A stretch of DNA of 64,000 nucleotides from Rhyzopertha dominica (taxonomy: Eukaryota > Arthropoda > Insecta > Coleoptera > Bostrichidae). Position numbers and translations under genes: made by a program. This document shows, in pieces, positions 22,619-33,945 of this stretch. Positions within the stretch are counted from its first letter, which is position 1; every line of letters starts with the position of its first letter. Below the pieces are notes generated by a model. The model saw only the letters and a program-made list of their open reading frames with translations, did not search any database and was not told where the DNA came from. The DNA is taken from contig QCXZ01000075.1 of assembly GCA_025024175.1 (NCBI GenBank), positions 4,774,001 to 4,838,000 on the forward strand, written 5' to 3'.

Positions 22619-22706
22619 TGTCATCTGTCAGTGATGAACTCACAATACAAAGCCAGGCAGCTAGATGGCTTTGTCATCATGTCAGTTCATTGCTGACAGA
22701 TGTCAC
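22619..22706. repeat. Palindromic stem-loop, 88 bp
   Basis: Left arm TGTCATCTGTCAGTGATGAACT pairs with AGTTCATTGCTGACAGATGTCA on the right with few mismatches. Inside, AAAGCCA (22649) pairs with TGGCTTT (22666). A related sequence, inverted relative to this one, lies at about 52,235-52,290 (ACTGACATGATGGCAAAGCC and CTAGCTGCC), so it belongs to a dispersed repeat family. Confidence 0.65.
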
Positions 22707-22719
22707 TGCCCCTAGTTTT

Positions 22720-23685
22720 CTAACAATGCTTCAATAGATTTCGCTCAACTTTTAGTGATATTTATAATAATATTTTTAATAATATTATTCATATTTTTAA
22801 TCACATGCCCAATATAAAGGCCCTTTAGTTACTTAAATTAATCGTGTAAATAAAAATATCACAGTTTATTGTAAATATCAATTTTTACTTTGTCAACTAT
22901 CAATTCTATGTCAAATTCAAAAATTAATGTTCTACTCGTAGATGTGTAATATTTTTAAACATAGTATGTAAGTGTTGTTAGTAGTTTTGTATTTGTATGC
23001 ATGTTAGAGTAAGTAACACTATTAGTTCCCTGAAGAAGATTAGAAAATAAATCAGTCGAAAACTTGGAATTGTGTAATCATTTAGGTCAATAAATCCTAA
23101 AACACTAAAAAACAATATTTTCTATATAATTGGGTCTTACTTCATAACCCACCGGAGGTTAAAAAATAACAGAACTTTCATAATATTACTTCTTTAAAAA
23201 CGCCATAGCGACTCAAGTTCTACCTCATCGTCTTTAGCTGACTGGAAAGTTTTCTATTTAAGAGTAGAAAATAACAAATGCAGAAGTTTATATTTCTGTT
23301 TCAATACTGTTTTATATTTGTAGATTTGTTACTTTCAAGAAAAACTATTTTATCTAATGAATGAACTTCAATATATCAGTCATTAAACATCTACATACAT
23401 ATCGATTATAAGCTTTTTTGTATACACAACGTATTGNCATACAACGGAATCATNTTNCTTTTAAATTTTATATTGCCATCTACTAACATCCTGTCGCAGC
23501 TTGGCAATAAAGTTATATTGCGTCAAGTATAGTTACTGTTCGTTTTCTCATCAAACTTCCAAATTTTTTTAACAAATTGTAAAATCTAAGGTTCAAGCCT
23601 TGATACAACGATTAAAAATGAGTTAGTTCCTATACTAGGTGNTTTTTTCCATTGTTTAGGATGGCAAAAAACTAGATGGCGGTGG
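22720..23685. other. No gene; AT-rich, with a weak hammerhead-like core near 23,030
   Basis: No coding similarity seen. At 23028-23073 the plus strand has CTGAAGA, a GATT/AATC pairing and CGAAAAC, a partial match to the hammerhead core that lacks a proper cleavage-site pairing. Ambiguous bases around 23437-23458 lie in AT-rich DNA. Confidence 0.35.
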
Positions 23686-23689
23686 CGGT

Positions 23690-24140
23690 GGTCGTGCAGG
23701 AAAACTGCAACTTCTGCTAAAATAGTCTAGACAGTCCTCAAAACGGCACTGTAAGATCGCTGACGCAGTAAAAGCCGTGGGAATTAACAAAGAACGGACA
23801 CATTATATCCTTCATCAAGTTTTCGGTATGATGAAACTACCCCTAAACAAAAGCTCACCGCTTGGAGCTGTTTCAGCACAAACCAATTGAAGACAGTTCT
23901 ACTGACGGAAGAGGTAATGGCGAAAATTTTCTGGGACCCAGAAGTATATGTTCTGGTTGACTACCATACAATAAATAGTAAATACTACGTCAACCTTAAC
24001 AATTTTACGAAAACAAAGCAAAAGGTAAGTCAAAAAAATACCTTGGTTCATCGGGATAGTACGCCATGCCACGAATCCGTTATCGCGATGGATAAAATTA
24101 ATTAGCNAGGTTTCAAACTTAGACTTCAATGTATTCCCAT
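23690..24140 (+). pseudogene. Decayed irritans-type mariner transposase
   Basis: Frames on the plus strand give, in order, IADAVKAVGINKERTHYILH and then GMMKLP (helix-turn-helix region, near 23750-23840), then from 23920 MAKIFWDPEVYVLVDYHTINSKYY, then TLVHRDSTPCHESVIAMDKI. These follow the order of irritans-subfamily mariners (VFWD...DYL..G.TIN..YY and the HQDNAPCH motif); the second catalytic motif here is HRDSTPCH, with Asp kept. At least one frame change and several stops separate them, so it is inactive. Terminal repeats were not found. Confidence 0.7.
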
Positions 24141-24497
24141 TCAGAGACAAAATTACACGTTCTCATAAACAGCTATTCCGGGAAGCTAGAAGTATCGCCC
24201 TGTAGGGATGAGATGGACTTTGTGTAAGTATCGTAACTACCACACAAAGGTTATATCAGTAAAAAAAACATAGAATTTGTGGACCTAGTTTAGGATAATG
24301 CAGGCTGCAATTGCAGCCTGAGATTTTACAAGTACATTCGAAAAGTCAGCAGCTATTTGTTAAATTGAAACCTTCCAAGGCTTCAGTGACTAGTCATAGT
24401 TTCGAAGATCAGTGAATACCTTCTCGTTGTGATTTAATGTTATTTATAAAAAAATATTCAGCATTTAGAGTTATTAATTATTATCAAAAAATATATA

Positions 24498-24769
24498 CAG
24501 GGTGATTTTTTGAAAACTTCACACCTTAAATAACTTTAAATATAGCAAAAATTTAAAAATTTGCAAAAACAGGTAAACTTTTGTTTGCAGGGGGACAACT
24601 TTTGAGATAAGTTTTTAATGGATAGCGCTTACTCTCTGAGCAGGGTAGACACCCCTTTAAAAATTTTAAATGGAACTATCCATCTTGTGATACATCATTT
24701 GAAAGCTTATTTCACAAAGAGTCTGGCCATGTAATTAGTTTTACCACGTTTAACTTATTGACGGGGTAA
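24498..24769 (+). repeat. Left terminal inverted repeat of the DD41D transposon
   Basis: Pairs with 26522-26793. Shared blocks include GATAGCGCTTAC, TGGATAGCGC and CCATGTAATTAGTTTTAC, and the inner boundary is the TTGACGGGGTA segment. Presumed binding region for the transposase. Confidence 0.85.
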
Positions 24770-25081
24770 TAGATTAATAGTGCCTACGAAACAGGTTGCT
24801 TATTAAATTGAATGTTTTGGACTCTTTTCAACAAAATGTATTTTATTTTAGAGCGGAAATAAAATTTGTCCTTACGAGAACCCAAAATTTAAACAAACAA
24901 CTTGTAAAAAATATGACACTTAAAAAAAACTCCCAGAATACTGAAAATTTTCTTTTAACATTATTATTAACATTAAAGTATTTATCATGTAATTTTTTAG
25001 AAAGTCCATGTCCACGAAAAAGAAAAATAATTTATTTGTAACTCCAAAAACAGTGTGAACAAAACCATAGAAATTCAAACC

Positions 25082-26185
25082 TTACAATAGATTCTCAAAA
25101 TGTGCACCACCTCTTTCCATATAATAATACAGACGGTTCTCGAACTCCTGCTGCACTTTTCGGAAAGTTTCAGGTGGAATCCTCCTGCACTCGTTAATAA
25201 TTCTTTCTCGCAGATCGTCCAGGCTAGTAGGTTGTGTTTCGTAAACCACAGATTTTAAATGACCCCATAGAAAGAAATCTAAAGCAGTCAAATCGGGTGA
25301 TCGTGGCGGACATTCAATTGTTCCACGCCTACCAATCCAGTGAAGAGGAAATCTATGATTTAACCAATTTCGCACATTAATGGCGTAATGCGGTGGGGCT
25401 CCATCATGTTGGTAAAACAATTCGTATTCATCCAACATTGGATTTCCTTCAGGGTCACGTTGGTTTTCTAATTGCTCTGTGATTAAAGGATCAATAACGT
25501 TATCAAGTAATTCTAAATACATTCCCCCATTTAGCGTCCCATCAATGAAAATTGGACCTACAATTGCGTTGCCAAGTATTCCAGCCCAGACGTTCAGCTT
25601 CTGAGGAACTTGTGTATGACCTTCTCCAAAACTATAAGGAGTTTCGTCACTCCAGTACCTGACGTTATGTTTATTTACAGAGCAGTTCAAAAAAAAATTG
25701 CATTCATCACTGAAGCAGATATTTTTTATTAGATTTGGATTTACTATAATCTTTTCTGTCATAATTTCGCAAAATTGCAGTCTTCTATCGAAGTCATCTT
25801 CGCCGAGTTCCTGGAGAGTTTTCATCTTATAGGGATGGAATTTGTGCAGTTTTGTAACTTTCCTTACAGATGAATAAGAAAGTCCAGTGGCTGTAGAAAT
25901 GTTACGCAAAGAGCTAGTTGGATCCATTGCAAAATGACCAAGTACTTCAAGTTGGGCCATTTCATCAACGACTCTATTCCCTACGATTTTTTTGTTTACT
26001 ACAGATCCAGTGTCTTGAAATTTCTGCACGAGATCGAGAATGTACCTAGCGTCAACATTTTTATCGGGATGCCGTTCGTTAAACGCCCTTGCTGACGCAC
26101 GAGCACAGCTATGCTCAGCACCGTAAATAAAAATTATTTCTACCCTTTCGGCAGTTGAATAAACCATTATCACTTGGACTCTCAC
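25082..26185 (-). CDS. Mariner-type transposase (DD41D), full length
   Basis: Would cut and rejoin the transposon ends. 367 codons from the first ATG; the second Met (residue 7, MVYSTAERVEII) fits the usual start of the family better. An N-terminal helix-turn-helix (about residues 10-75) and a second one (about 75-120: LRNISTATGLSYSSVRKVTK) precede the catalytic core. Acidic residues: Asp160 in CFSDECNFF, Asp261 in YQHDGAPPHY, Asp303 in SPDLTALDFFLWG, with 41 residues between the last two, not the 34 of classic mariner. The C-terminus YMERGGAHFENLL matches the related decayed copies. No stop or frameshift, so possibly active. The spacing fits the DD41D (rosa-type) group; that name is from memory. 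Confidence 0.92.
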   Translation of the reverse strand: MRVQVIMVYSTAERVEIIFIYGAEHSCARASARAFNERHPDKNVDARYILDLVQKFQDTGSVVNKKIVGNRVVDEMAQLEVLGHFAMDPTSSLRNISTATGLSYSSVRKVTKLHKFHPYKMKTLQELGEDDFDRRLQFCEIMTEKIIVNPNLIKNICFSDECNFFLNCSVNKHNVRYWSDETPYSFGEGHTQVPQKLNVWAGILGNAIVGPIFIDGTLNGGMYLELLDNVIDPLITEQLENQRDPEGNPMLDEYELFYQHDGAPPHYAINVRNWLNHRFPLHWIGRRGTIECPPRSPDLTALDFFLWGHLKSVVYETQPTSLDDLRERIINECRRIPPETFRKVQQEFENRLYYYMERGGAHFENLL

Positions 26186-26521
26186 TTTAAAATTTCACGC
26201 GATTTATAAGAAGGAATGTGAACAAAAAGATGGTCGTGCCAAAGAAGTAGCCAAAAAGTTGAAACTAAAACTGGAAACACAAAGTAGATAATTATTTAGC
26301 CAATTCAGTATAAACTGTCGAGTTGCAATATCAAGTGATGTCGAAAGAAAATTTTAAGTATTTTTGGCATTTTGCTTAGGTGTAACAATTATTTTTTAAC
26401 AAGTTTGTTAGGCTTAAGTAAGGACAATTTTTATTGTAACTGCAAGACAATAAATTTTGTTAAAAAAAGTCCAAAATATTCCATTTTATAAGCCACTTGC
26501 TACAATGCACTTTTGGACCCA

Positions 26522-26793
26522 CTACCCCGTCAATGGGTAAAAAATAGTAAAACTAATTACATGGCAAGACTCCTTGTGTAATAAGTTTTTAAATGATGTA
26601 TCGTAAGATGGGTAGTTTCATTTAAAATTTTTGAAGGGGTATCTACCCCGCTAAGAGGGTAAGCGCTATCCATTAAAAACTTATCTCAAAAGTTGTCCCC
26701 CTGCAAAGAAAAGTTTACCTGTTTTTGCAAAATTTTAAATTTTTCCTCTATTTCAAGTTATTTAAGGTGTGAAGTTTTCAAAAAATCACCTGG
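26522..26793 (-). repeat. Right terminal inverted repeat of the DD41D transposon
   Basis: Inverted partner of 24498-24769, ending CACCTGG next to TA. Differences from the left repeat are scattered (for example CCAGG versus CAGGG at the tip). Confidence 0.85.
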
Positions 26794-26795
26794 TA

Positions 26796-27395
26796 TATAT
26801 AAGATTGCTAGTTTTGTGCAGGGCATCACAAACCTGCGTCTACTACAAGATAGCTCTTGTATTCATGTTATAGAAACAAAATGAGAATGTATATCAACTA
26901 ATGCAAGCATCTGTCTCTAACAAGCAAGTTGCTCTGGTAGATTAACGGTATCGATTACGAGTACATATCTGAAGCATTAGCATTATTAAAATCACTAACT
27001 AACCCCTGCCTCCGAACTAGGCATGCTGATAATTCGAGAAATTTGTGCGGGGTGCACAGATTGAACGGAACTTTATGGTAATAACGCTGCATAATAACGT
27101 TGCATGGATTTACGCAGGATTTAGGGCACATGATGTCACGGTTTCTGGAAATATGCTGTTACCCTGCCTAGGGGGACGTAAACCTACACTCTAATATAGC
27201 TGAAGCTGATCATCAGCTAGTATATCTTAGCACAATAACCTTAATATCTGTTTGTAGCGCATATTACTACAATATGATAATAAATAATGATTTTTATTTT
27301 CAGGTAATAATGATATAAAGAGATACGCTTACAAACAAAGTGAGTTGGCTGTAGAGTAACAACACTTTTTCAACAACAGCTCTTTCACTCTGAAC
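26796..27395. other. No recognised feature
   Basis: About 600 bp with no coding similarity. A small palindrome, AGCTGATCATCAGCT, occurs near 27207. Confidence 0.35.
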
Positions 27396-27401
27396 CTGAA
27401 G

Positions 27402-27768
27402 TCACTGATCTCTAAATAACTGGATGTCGCATAAGTCATTCAAAACTGTGATAAGTAGAAACTCGTGCGCCACCATGCCGCTGGTACTCGTACTATCAAT
27501 TTAACGGCGCGTTCAAAAAAAAAAAACGAACACCACGTGCTTTGCTACTCACTGGAGAAAGGTGTATAATGTATAATGTTAATGCGGACTATAAAGGTTC
27601 ACGATTTTATCCGTCAATCATTAACGTCATATTTATCGCAGAAGCGAACCTTTGTCAAAATTTTAGTACAAGGACCAGCGGCTAGGCGCTAAGGTGGCTT
27701 AAATCTATCACAAATAATTTACATGCATTTTGGTATGTAAGCGACATCCAGTTATTTAGAGATCAGTG
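27402..27768. mobile_element. Short non-coding inverted-repeat element (MITE-like)
   Basis: A perfect 28-base inverted repeat, CACTGATCTC...GATGTCGC, lies at 27403-27430 and again inverted at 27741-27768, enclosing about 310 bp with no frame of note. The flanks share CTGAAG (27396-27401 and 27769-27774), which could be a 6-bp target duplication. The superfamily is unclear: the CACTG...CAGTG ends do not settle it. Confidence 0.65.
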
Positions 27769-27774
27769 CTGAAG

Positions 27775-28430
27775 GTCCTCTAAACCGACTAGATTCCCAG
27801 GTAGACTATTATAAAATTTATAAAAATTATATCCCATATTTTTCTGCTACAGAGCAGTGGAGTGTTTGACAGCCAATAGTGTTTGAGTCTGGTTTTGTAA
27901 TCGTATTGGCTACGAACCATTCTAAATTTTTCTAAATTCCTAATAGTAAATAGACCATTTTTATATATCTAAAGACCATACACAGTCAAGCGACAAGAGA
28001 CATAGTGATTGAGTCGCAGATACGTTTTAAATAAATCCAATTCACTAGCCCTAGCCCTAGCACATTTTAAAAACTACGAGTGGTGTAAATTACATAGCGA
28101 AATACGAAATACATGGACATTTATTGGGTACAATACGTGAAATGATACTTTTGCGTTCATGAATGAAAGTTATATTTATTCGACAATGCACAAGTATTTC
28201 ACGTTCGAGATACAAACACTATTTTGATGTACTGTATGCATAACAATTCCATTTATATTTGAAATCCTTTAAACTACTGTTTGGATCAAGATATTTTAGG
28301 TGCGGTGTAATTTCAGAATTATAATATATTGTACCTGTAACTATTAATATTCTAAAGGGTGTGAAAGAGTGTTTAATTGAAAATGAGCTCATTTACCACG
28401 AAAAGTATTGAAGGCGGCGCAAAGTGCTGT
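27775..28430. other. No recognised feature
   Basis: AT-rich, no domains or clear repeats seen. Confidence 0.35.
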
Positions 28431-28434
28431 TTCA

Positions 28435-29210
28435 CAATTAATCCCCAAAAAAATCGTCGAGGCAGTACGAGATCGCCTATAACGAATTTAAAGCGTGGTG
28501 CACTTCATATAAAATTCAAAAAGTGTCCGAAGTGTTATTAATGGCATGTTTCGAACATAAAATTAATAAAGTTAAGCCTTCGACATTATGGTCAGTATAT
28601 TCAATGCTAAAATGTACACGGAATGCTACAGAAAATGTAAATATCAAAAAATTTTCAAAACCAATACCATATTTGAAATGCAAATTAGTTGGATAGCGTC
28701 TAAAGGAGTCCAGAAATCTAACGAAAGACAAAATTAAGAGAATTTTACAAGAGACACCTGATAATAAATTTCTCCTAGAAAAGGTGATTCAAATTATACA
28801 TTTTATTTATTGGTGTTTGTGGAGCTTTAAGAAAAGACGAGCTACTGATAATAACGACAGATGATATAGAAGACAAAAATTTAATTAATATTATAAGAAT
28901 TCATGATTCCAAAATTCATACTCCGAGATGTTTTGTGTTATTAAGTCTAGACCAAACGAAGGTAAGTCGCAAGTACTGTGCTTTACGTCCGGCAGTTACT
29001 ACAAGTCTAAGATTTTTTGTTTGTCACAAAAAAATGTGTTAACCATGTGGTTGGCGTCAATAAAATAAGGAATATGCCAAAAGAAATAGCAGTTACGCTA
29101 TGAGGGTTGCAGGGAATTCCGCCGAGAGCGTGCTTTATAAATTACGAAATAACTTGAAACGAACTTGTGCTCTAGCTTCTAATGCATCCTTCCATCTAAA
29201 AAATTGCACG
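28435..29210 (+). pseudogene. Crypton-like tyrosine recombinase, decayed
   Basis: Pieces of one protein appear in order on the plus strand: YNEFKAWC near 28478, then SEVLLMACFEHKINKVKPST, LWSVYSMLKCT; KIKRILQETPDNKFLLEKV; GVCGALRKDELLIITTDDIE near 28813; SRKYCALRPAVTTSLRFFV; HVVGVNKIRNMPKEIAVTL near 29047; LKRTCALASNAS near 29155. This order matches the insect Crypton-type integrases (core-binding domain with KPSTLWSVYSML, catalytic domain with GA.RKDEL, and F-R-R-T-S-A). The first catalytic Arg (in GALRKDEL) is kept and the later Arg (LKRT) survives, but the H-x-x-R context and terminal Tyr region are not visible. At least three frame changes and several stops. Confidence 0.75.
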
Positions 29211-29214
29211 CAAT

Positions 29215-30170
29215 ATGCATCATACAATAATAATTAAGGCAACGGCAAAATACCCAAAGCAATATGTAGAGCGGGCAAAAGGGTTAACACCAGAGGTTTT
29301 ATTAGATCATCTATAGGAGGGAACAATTGAACTTTAAAACGGATGGACCATTTTTAATACTAAACCGTATTTATCATTTAGCCTCTCTTCTTTTTCTTAT
29401 TCCCCCACCGTTTTATTCCCCATAAAGCTAGGTGTCACGAACACGTGCGGAACGCTCCGTCTCCGGCAGTCTTAATCTCGCGAAGCATCCCGCCCCAATT
29501 TATTTAAACTCGTGCCTAGACGGCGGCCGCACATCCACCAAATGGGGCAAACAAAAGTTCGACGTCGAAATACTTGCCCGTCCATCGTCGGCGTCACGAC
29601 GTGCTCTGAATGCGACGTATGCGCCTAAGGCCACCGAGGCGCCTGTATGCACATCCGCAAACTACGAATCTGTTTGAGGTTTACGTATGAATTCCGTGGG
29701 TTGTTGGGATGTTTTGTGCAGATGCTGCTGATGCAGTTTTCTCAGTTGGGGCGCAGAAACGACTTTAACAGCCTTGGGGATGTTTGCTTAGTACAGGCTG
29801 GCTTTTTGTGCTGTTCTGTCCAATGCAAGTAGTAGCATCTTTGGCTTTTGTAAAGTTGGTCGATTTTATGGTCTTAGTGATAGATAAAAAGATGCCAGAT
29901 GGACGCTAAAGAAATAAAACAAGTATATAATAGTCTTTCGAATGAAAGAGATTTTAGCCAATTTTCAACAATACTGCCGCATTTAGATCGCGCAACGATC
30001 TTGGGTGACATTAATGGTCCATTGCTCCATATTGTACAATCAAGTCAACACTGAAGATGCCGCCGTCGACTTGCATTGAAACATATGAATAAGAGATTTT
30101 GGACCACTGCAAAACAGCCCGGAAGAGACAACTAGGGAAGACATGATATTCTCTTTTGTACTTCCTGACA
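29215..30170. other. No recognised gene; GC-richer block at 29,420-29,830
   Basis: The block has an 82-codon frame (29432-29677) and another at 29647-29832, without a recognisable domain. The higher GC content against AT-rich flanks is the only notable trait. Confidence 0.35.
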
Positions 30171-30171
30171 T

Positions 30172-31110
30172 ATGGGACCTAAAAGGGGGAAAGTGCTGAC
30201 AAAAATATTTATCATGGTGTGGAATAAAGGAATAGTACCAGATGACTGGAAAATGGGGATAATCGTACCAATACATAAAAAGGGAGACACAAAAAAATGT
30301 GGGAACTATAGAAGAATCACATTGTTAAGTGTAGCAGCAAAGGTTTATGGAAGACTGATTGAAGCAAGATTAAGAGAAAAGCTGGAACCACAATTACACG
30401 AAGCACAAAGCGGGTTTAGAAGAGGGCGAAGCACCCAGGACCACATATTTACGATTAAACAAATGGCGGAAAAGATAGGCAAAGAAAAAGGAATCTGTTT
30501 AGCATTCCTCGACTTAAAGAAAGCATTTCATAACATCCCTAGAAAAGTAGTCTGGGAAAGTATGAAGAAAAAAGGTATAAATAATAAGCTCAGAAAAAGC
30601 ATAGAGAGTTTATACAGCGACACAAAAAATTATGTCAGAACAGGCAACATGGAATCACAGGATTTTCAAGTAGTGGATAGATTAAGGCAAGGGGGGGGGG
30701 GTGTTAAACCNAACACTGTTTATCATGGTAATGGAAGATATACTGTGGGAACTACACAACAAGGCTAACGAAGTCAAATTAGGGTATAGAAAATTAAAGG
30801 TGATAAAGCTAGCAGAATGCGCATTTGCAGATGACCTGATGATCTGTGCAGAAAATTAAGGAAAGTTACAATAAAATGTAGAGTTGTGGGATAATGAACT
30901 AACAAAACGTAAAATGTTAATAAATACGAGCAAGTCTAAAACAGTGGTCATAGGAAAGGAGGACAAAAAGGTAGACATAACAATAAATGGGAAACAAATA
31001 GTACAGGTTAAAGGTTTAAGTACTAGTGCAATAAAAGTGTACCACTCACTAAACAGGGCGTTAATAAGTAAAAAGGAAATAAATGAGAAGACAAAAATGA
31101 TGGTGTACAC
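30172..31110 (+). pseudogene. RTE-like LINE reverse transcriptase, broken
   Basis: The first 198 codons (30172-30768) hold RT domains in order: DDWKMGIIVPIHKKGD, NYRRITLLSVAAKVYGRL, QSGFRRGRSTQDHIF, and FLDLKKAFHNIPRK, with the first catalytic Asp present. A homopolymer of G near 30692 and an ambiguous base at 30711 mark a frame change before the SPLLF region. The catalytic FADDLMIC follows in another frame near 30818, and then LWDNELTKRKMLINTSKSKT and ISKKEINEKTKMMVYT at 30884-31110. A deletion removed the segment between KQIVQVKG and the SAIKVYHSLNRA block. The N-terminal endonuclease is absent, so the copy is 5' truncated. RTE is my best guess of the clade. Confidence 0.75.
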
Positions 31111-31114
31111 GGAC

Positions 31115-32695
31115 CTCAACTCAATCGAGAACTCACAGGTAAAGGTTAAACCGTCCGATATAATACAGTTCCCAAACAATAAGCAGTCTCTAATAGATAA
31201 CACTTACGAGGTTTCAACGAATTTGCTCATCAACACTATCCAAAATTTACTTTCATCCATTCTGCGTCGTTGTCAAAACGTTATAGCTAATAAAATGCAT
31301 CCTATTAATTGTTAAACTAATATAGTTCTATTTTATTGTTTCTACATCCTCTAACTATTCGTAACTGTTCCTAAAAGTTGAACAACAGTTTGCTTCTCTA
31401 TCAAATTTGTCAGCAGTTAGTATGAATTAATAGCAGAAGCGACATGTTGTATTACAGATGAAGTCTGATACAGAAATAAAGAAAAATATAACAATTACAA
31501 AATAAACCCTACAGAACAAGTTCTTTCGTTCATATACAAGAAAACTGTACTATAAAATCTGACAGAAGTGCGTTATAACATTTTAAAGATCTTTTTGTTT
31601 ATGGAGACTGTAATCTACAAAGTGGCCCACATATGCGTAGACATCATCTGTGCAGGACCAACCCTAAACGCTGACCTAGGAAGACAATATACGTATACTG
31701 ATATAACTAAATCAGAAGAAAATATCAGGAGACAAAGTTCATTATTGACTTAAATATTAGCCCCTGCAGTCTGAAGCCGTAAGATTTTCACCCTGTAAAA
31801 TATAAATTTTAGAAAGCTTTACATCTGCAAAAAGGTGTAAAACTCTATGCAAAAAGCTCGTAAAACTACACGTTGATGTATCGCTTTGTTTTCGGTACGT
31901 GTATTGGATGTGGCCTTTTGCTGATGATAAATAGCATACATCTAATGTATCTAATAATATGAAATCTATAACTTATGAAACAACTAATGGTTATAGATTT
32001 GGCCAAGAATGAGTAACAAAAACAAAGACGGGAATTATTCAATTAAAGACATATAATATGCTCACTGAAAATTAGATGATCCAGCATAGTTGGTGTATAT
32101 ATGCACACTGCAGTCTTCGTAAAATTATTCATTCAATTTAGCAAGACTTACAGCAAATACCTGAAAAATTCAAATTTATGGAACTATCGGCTAGATTAAA
32201 TGATCCACACTACAAAGTTAAACTTCTTACAGCGACGCGGAATACGACATTATTTAGATTCTGCTTGATCCCAACGCCTTTCCTTGTTTATCCGTTCAAC
32301 TCGCTTAAGATTCTGTTTGTATAGTTCGGGACAAGGAATCCTTTACGACAGTGGCGAAGAGAATTAAGTAAAACGACTCCAATTAAGCAAGTCTAGCGCG
32401 ACTCGTAGTCTAAACAACATTTCATTAAATGTATTCTCCGGCGGGCGACTGAGACTTTCAGCGCTTAAACAAAAGCTATTTGAGACGGAACTTTGTTGAG
32501 GAGATCCGGTACACCTACATTTAACTTTGTCACTTAGGTGAATTACTTCAGTTCGAGGCATTGCTAGCAAAGTATTGCGATGGGGAAACTTCGACAGCGG
32601 AATGAGTTATTGGCATTCCCTTAGAGATACATACGTATGCAAGTAACTGTCAGACAGTACTGGGCTTCGCGAGTAACTCCGACTGTGTCATGGAG
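31115..32695. other. No recognised feature
   Basis: No domain or terminal repeat seen in this 1.6 kb; frames at 31568-31753 and 32364-32570 are unremarkable. Confidence 0.35.
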
Positions 32696-32721
32696 TTGAA
32701 GTAAAAATTAATTTTACTTCC

Positions 32722-33660
32722 ACATCCAACGGATTTACTATGATTTTGATGAGGTTTCTGTTAATTTCTTCCGATCTTATTTGCTCAATAGGTGCCAGCG
32801 AGTCTTGCTGGGTGGCTAAATGTCTGATGTTGACGTCGGGAGTTCCTCAAGGATCTATCCTGGGACCAATTCTGTTCTTAATTTACACCGCTGATTTACT
32901 CTCAAAGCCCAAATTTTCAACTTGCGTGGCATACGCTGACGATACTTACCTTTTACACCATTTCAACCCACAAAACATAGAGAGGGCATGCTTAGAAATG
33001 AATGAGGACCTAGGCAACATTAGTGAATGTTCTAGTAACATTAACTTAAAGTTGAACAGCATTAAGTGTTCTGTAGTATACTTCGCGTCGAAATCGTCAC
33101 AAAAATGTTTTGTGAAGGATGATATTATTGTACATGTGGACCATAATCAACTGCTTGTATATGAAAGAATCAAAAGTCTTGGTTTAAGTATAGATAAAGA
33201 CCTTCGTTTCAAAAATCACGTGTCTTCTGTTATTAAAAAATGTAATGTTGCTTTAAAGCTGTTGTTCTCTAATCATCTTATTCTCAACTTTAAACCTATA
33301 AAAAAATTATGCGTATCTTTGCTAATCCCTCACTTACTTTATTGTTTTACGGTATATTTTCCTTGTCTTGATACCGCTGATAAATACAGGCTTCAGAAGG
33401 TGCAGAATAACTGCTGCAGATTCATATTTGGACTAAAAAAGTATGCTCATATCAGTAAGTACATACAGCAACTTAAATGGTTGAAAATTCATCAACTTTT
33501 TCATTACCACCTTGCAACTTTCTTGTTTCGTGTCTTTCGATCCTCTTCGCCAAAATATTTGCGTTATAAGTTTCATAGTCATCGCAGCTTGCATTGCACT
33601 GATTTATCTCTTAGATATGTCCACCATTTATCAATGCCTAGCTTCCGAACCTCCTTATAA
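32722..33660 (+). pseudogene. LINE reverse transcriptase C-terminal half
   Basis: At 32735-32815 one frame gives FDEVSVNFFRSYLLNRCQRV and LLGG, then a stop; the frame shifts by about one base near 32816 and continues as TSGVPQGSILGPILFLIYTADLL, then CVAYADDTYLLHHF (catalytic YADD intact), then NSIKCSVVYFAS, LGLSIDKDLRFKNHV, and the long C-terminal region with QKVQNNCCRFIFG. From 32740 the longest frame is 306 codons. A single indel is the only obvious break after truncation, so this is a fairly young copy. The Jockey/CR1 assignment is from the motifs and the tail. Confidence 0.82.
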
Positions 33661-33907
33661 ATGTGGTCTTTTACTTATAATGCTATGAAATGTTATTAAA
33701 AAAACTTTGATTTGTTTACTAAAATATGCTCTGTAGAAAGTTTCAAAAGACAAATGATGTATAGGTTAAGTCATTAGCTTGTAATTTTAGTCAAAGCATG
33801 GTACTATAGTTGTTTATTTCTCATATTGTACTAAAGTTATATTTTATTTTGGGTCGAGTGGAATAGTTACGCTAGGCTTCGCCCAATAGTATGTTTAAAT
33901 AAAGTCC

Positions 33908-33945
<38 letters not shown>
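33908..33945. repeat. (ATT)n microsatellite
   Basis: About a dozen ATT units following the LINE 3' UTR; likely the element tail. Confidence 0.9.

Larger units (their letters stand above)
24498..26793 (-). mobile_element. Intact DD41D mariner-type transposon with 272-bp inverted repeats
   Basis: Plus strand begins CAGGGTGATTTTTTGAAAAC at 24498; the other end, read inward on the minus strand from 26793, is CCAGGTGATTTTTTGAAAAC. Both ends abut TA (24496-24497 and 26794-26795), the target of Tc1/mariner elements. The inverted repeats run about 272 bp each (24498-24769 and 26522-26793) with a few differences, much longer than the roughly 30 bp usual in mariners. One long transposase frame lies between them on the minus strand. 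Confidence 0.9.

Noticed and set aside
23028..23073. CTGAAGA...AATCAGTCGAAAAC as a hammerhead
   Set aside because: Stem II is poor, the GAAA segment has an extra A, and no cleavage-site pairing or stem I forms; at best a relic.
27200..27225. CTGATGA in the palindrome AGCTGATCATCAGCT as a hammerhead core
   Set aside because: No GAAA or stem arrangement follows on either strand.
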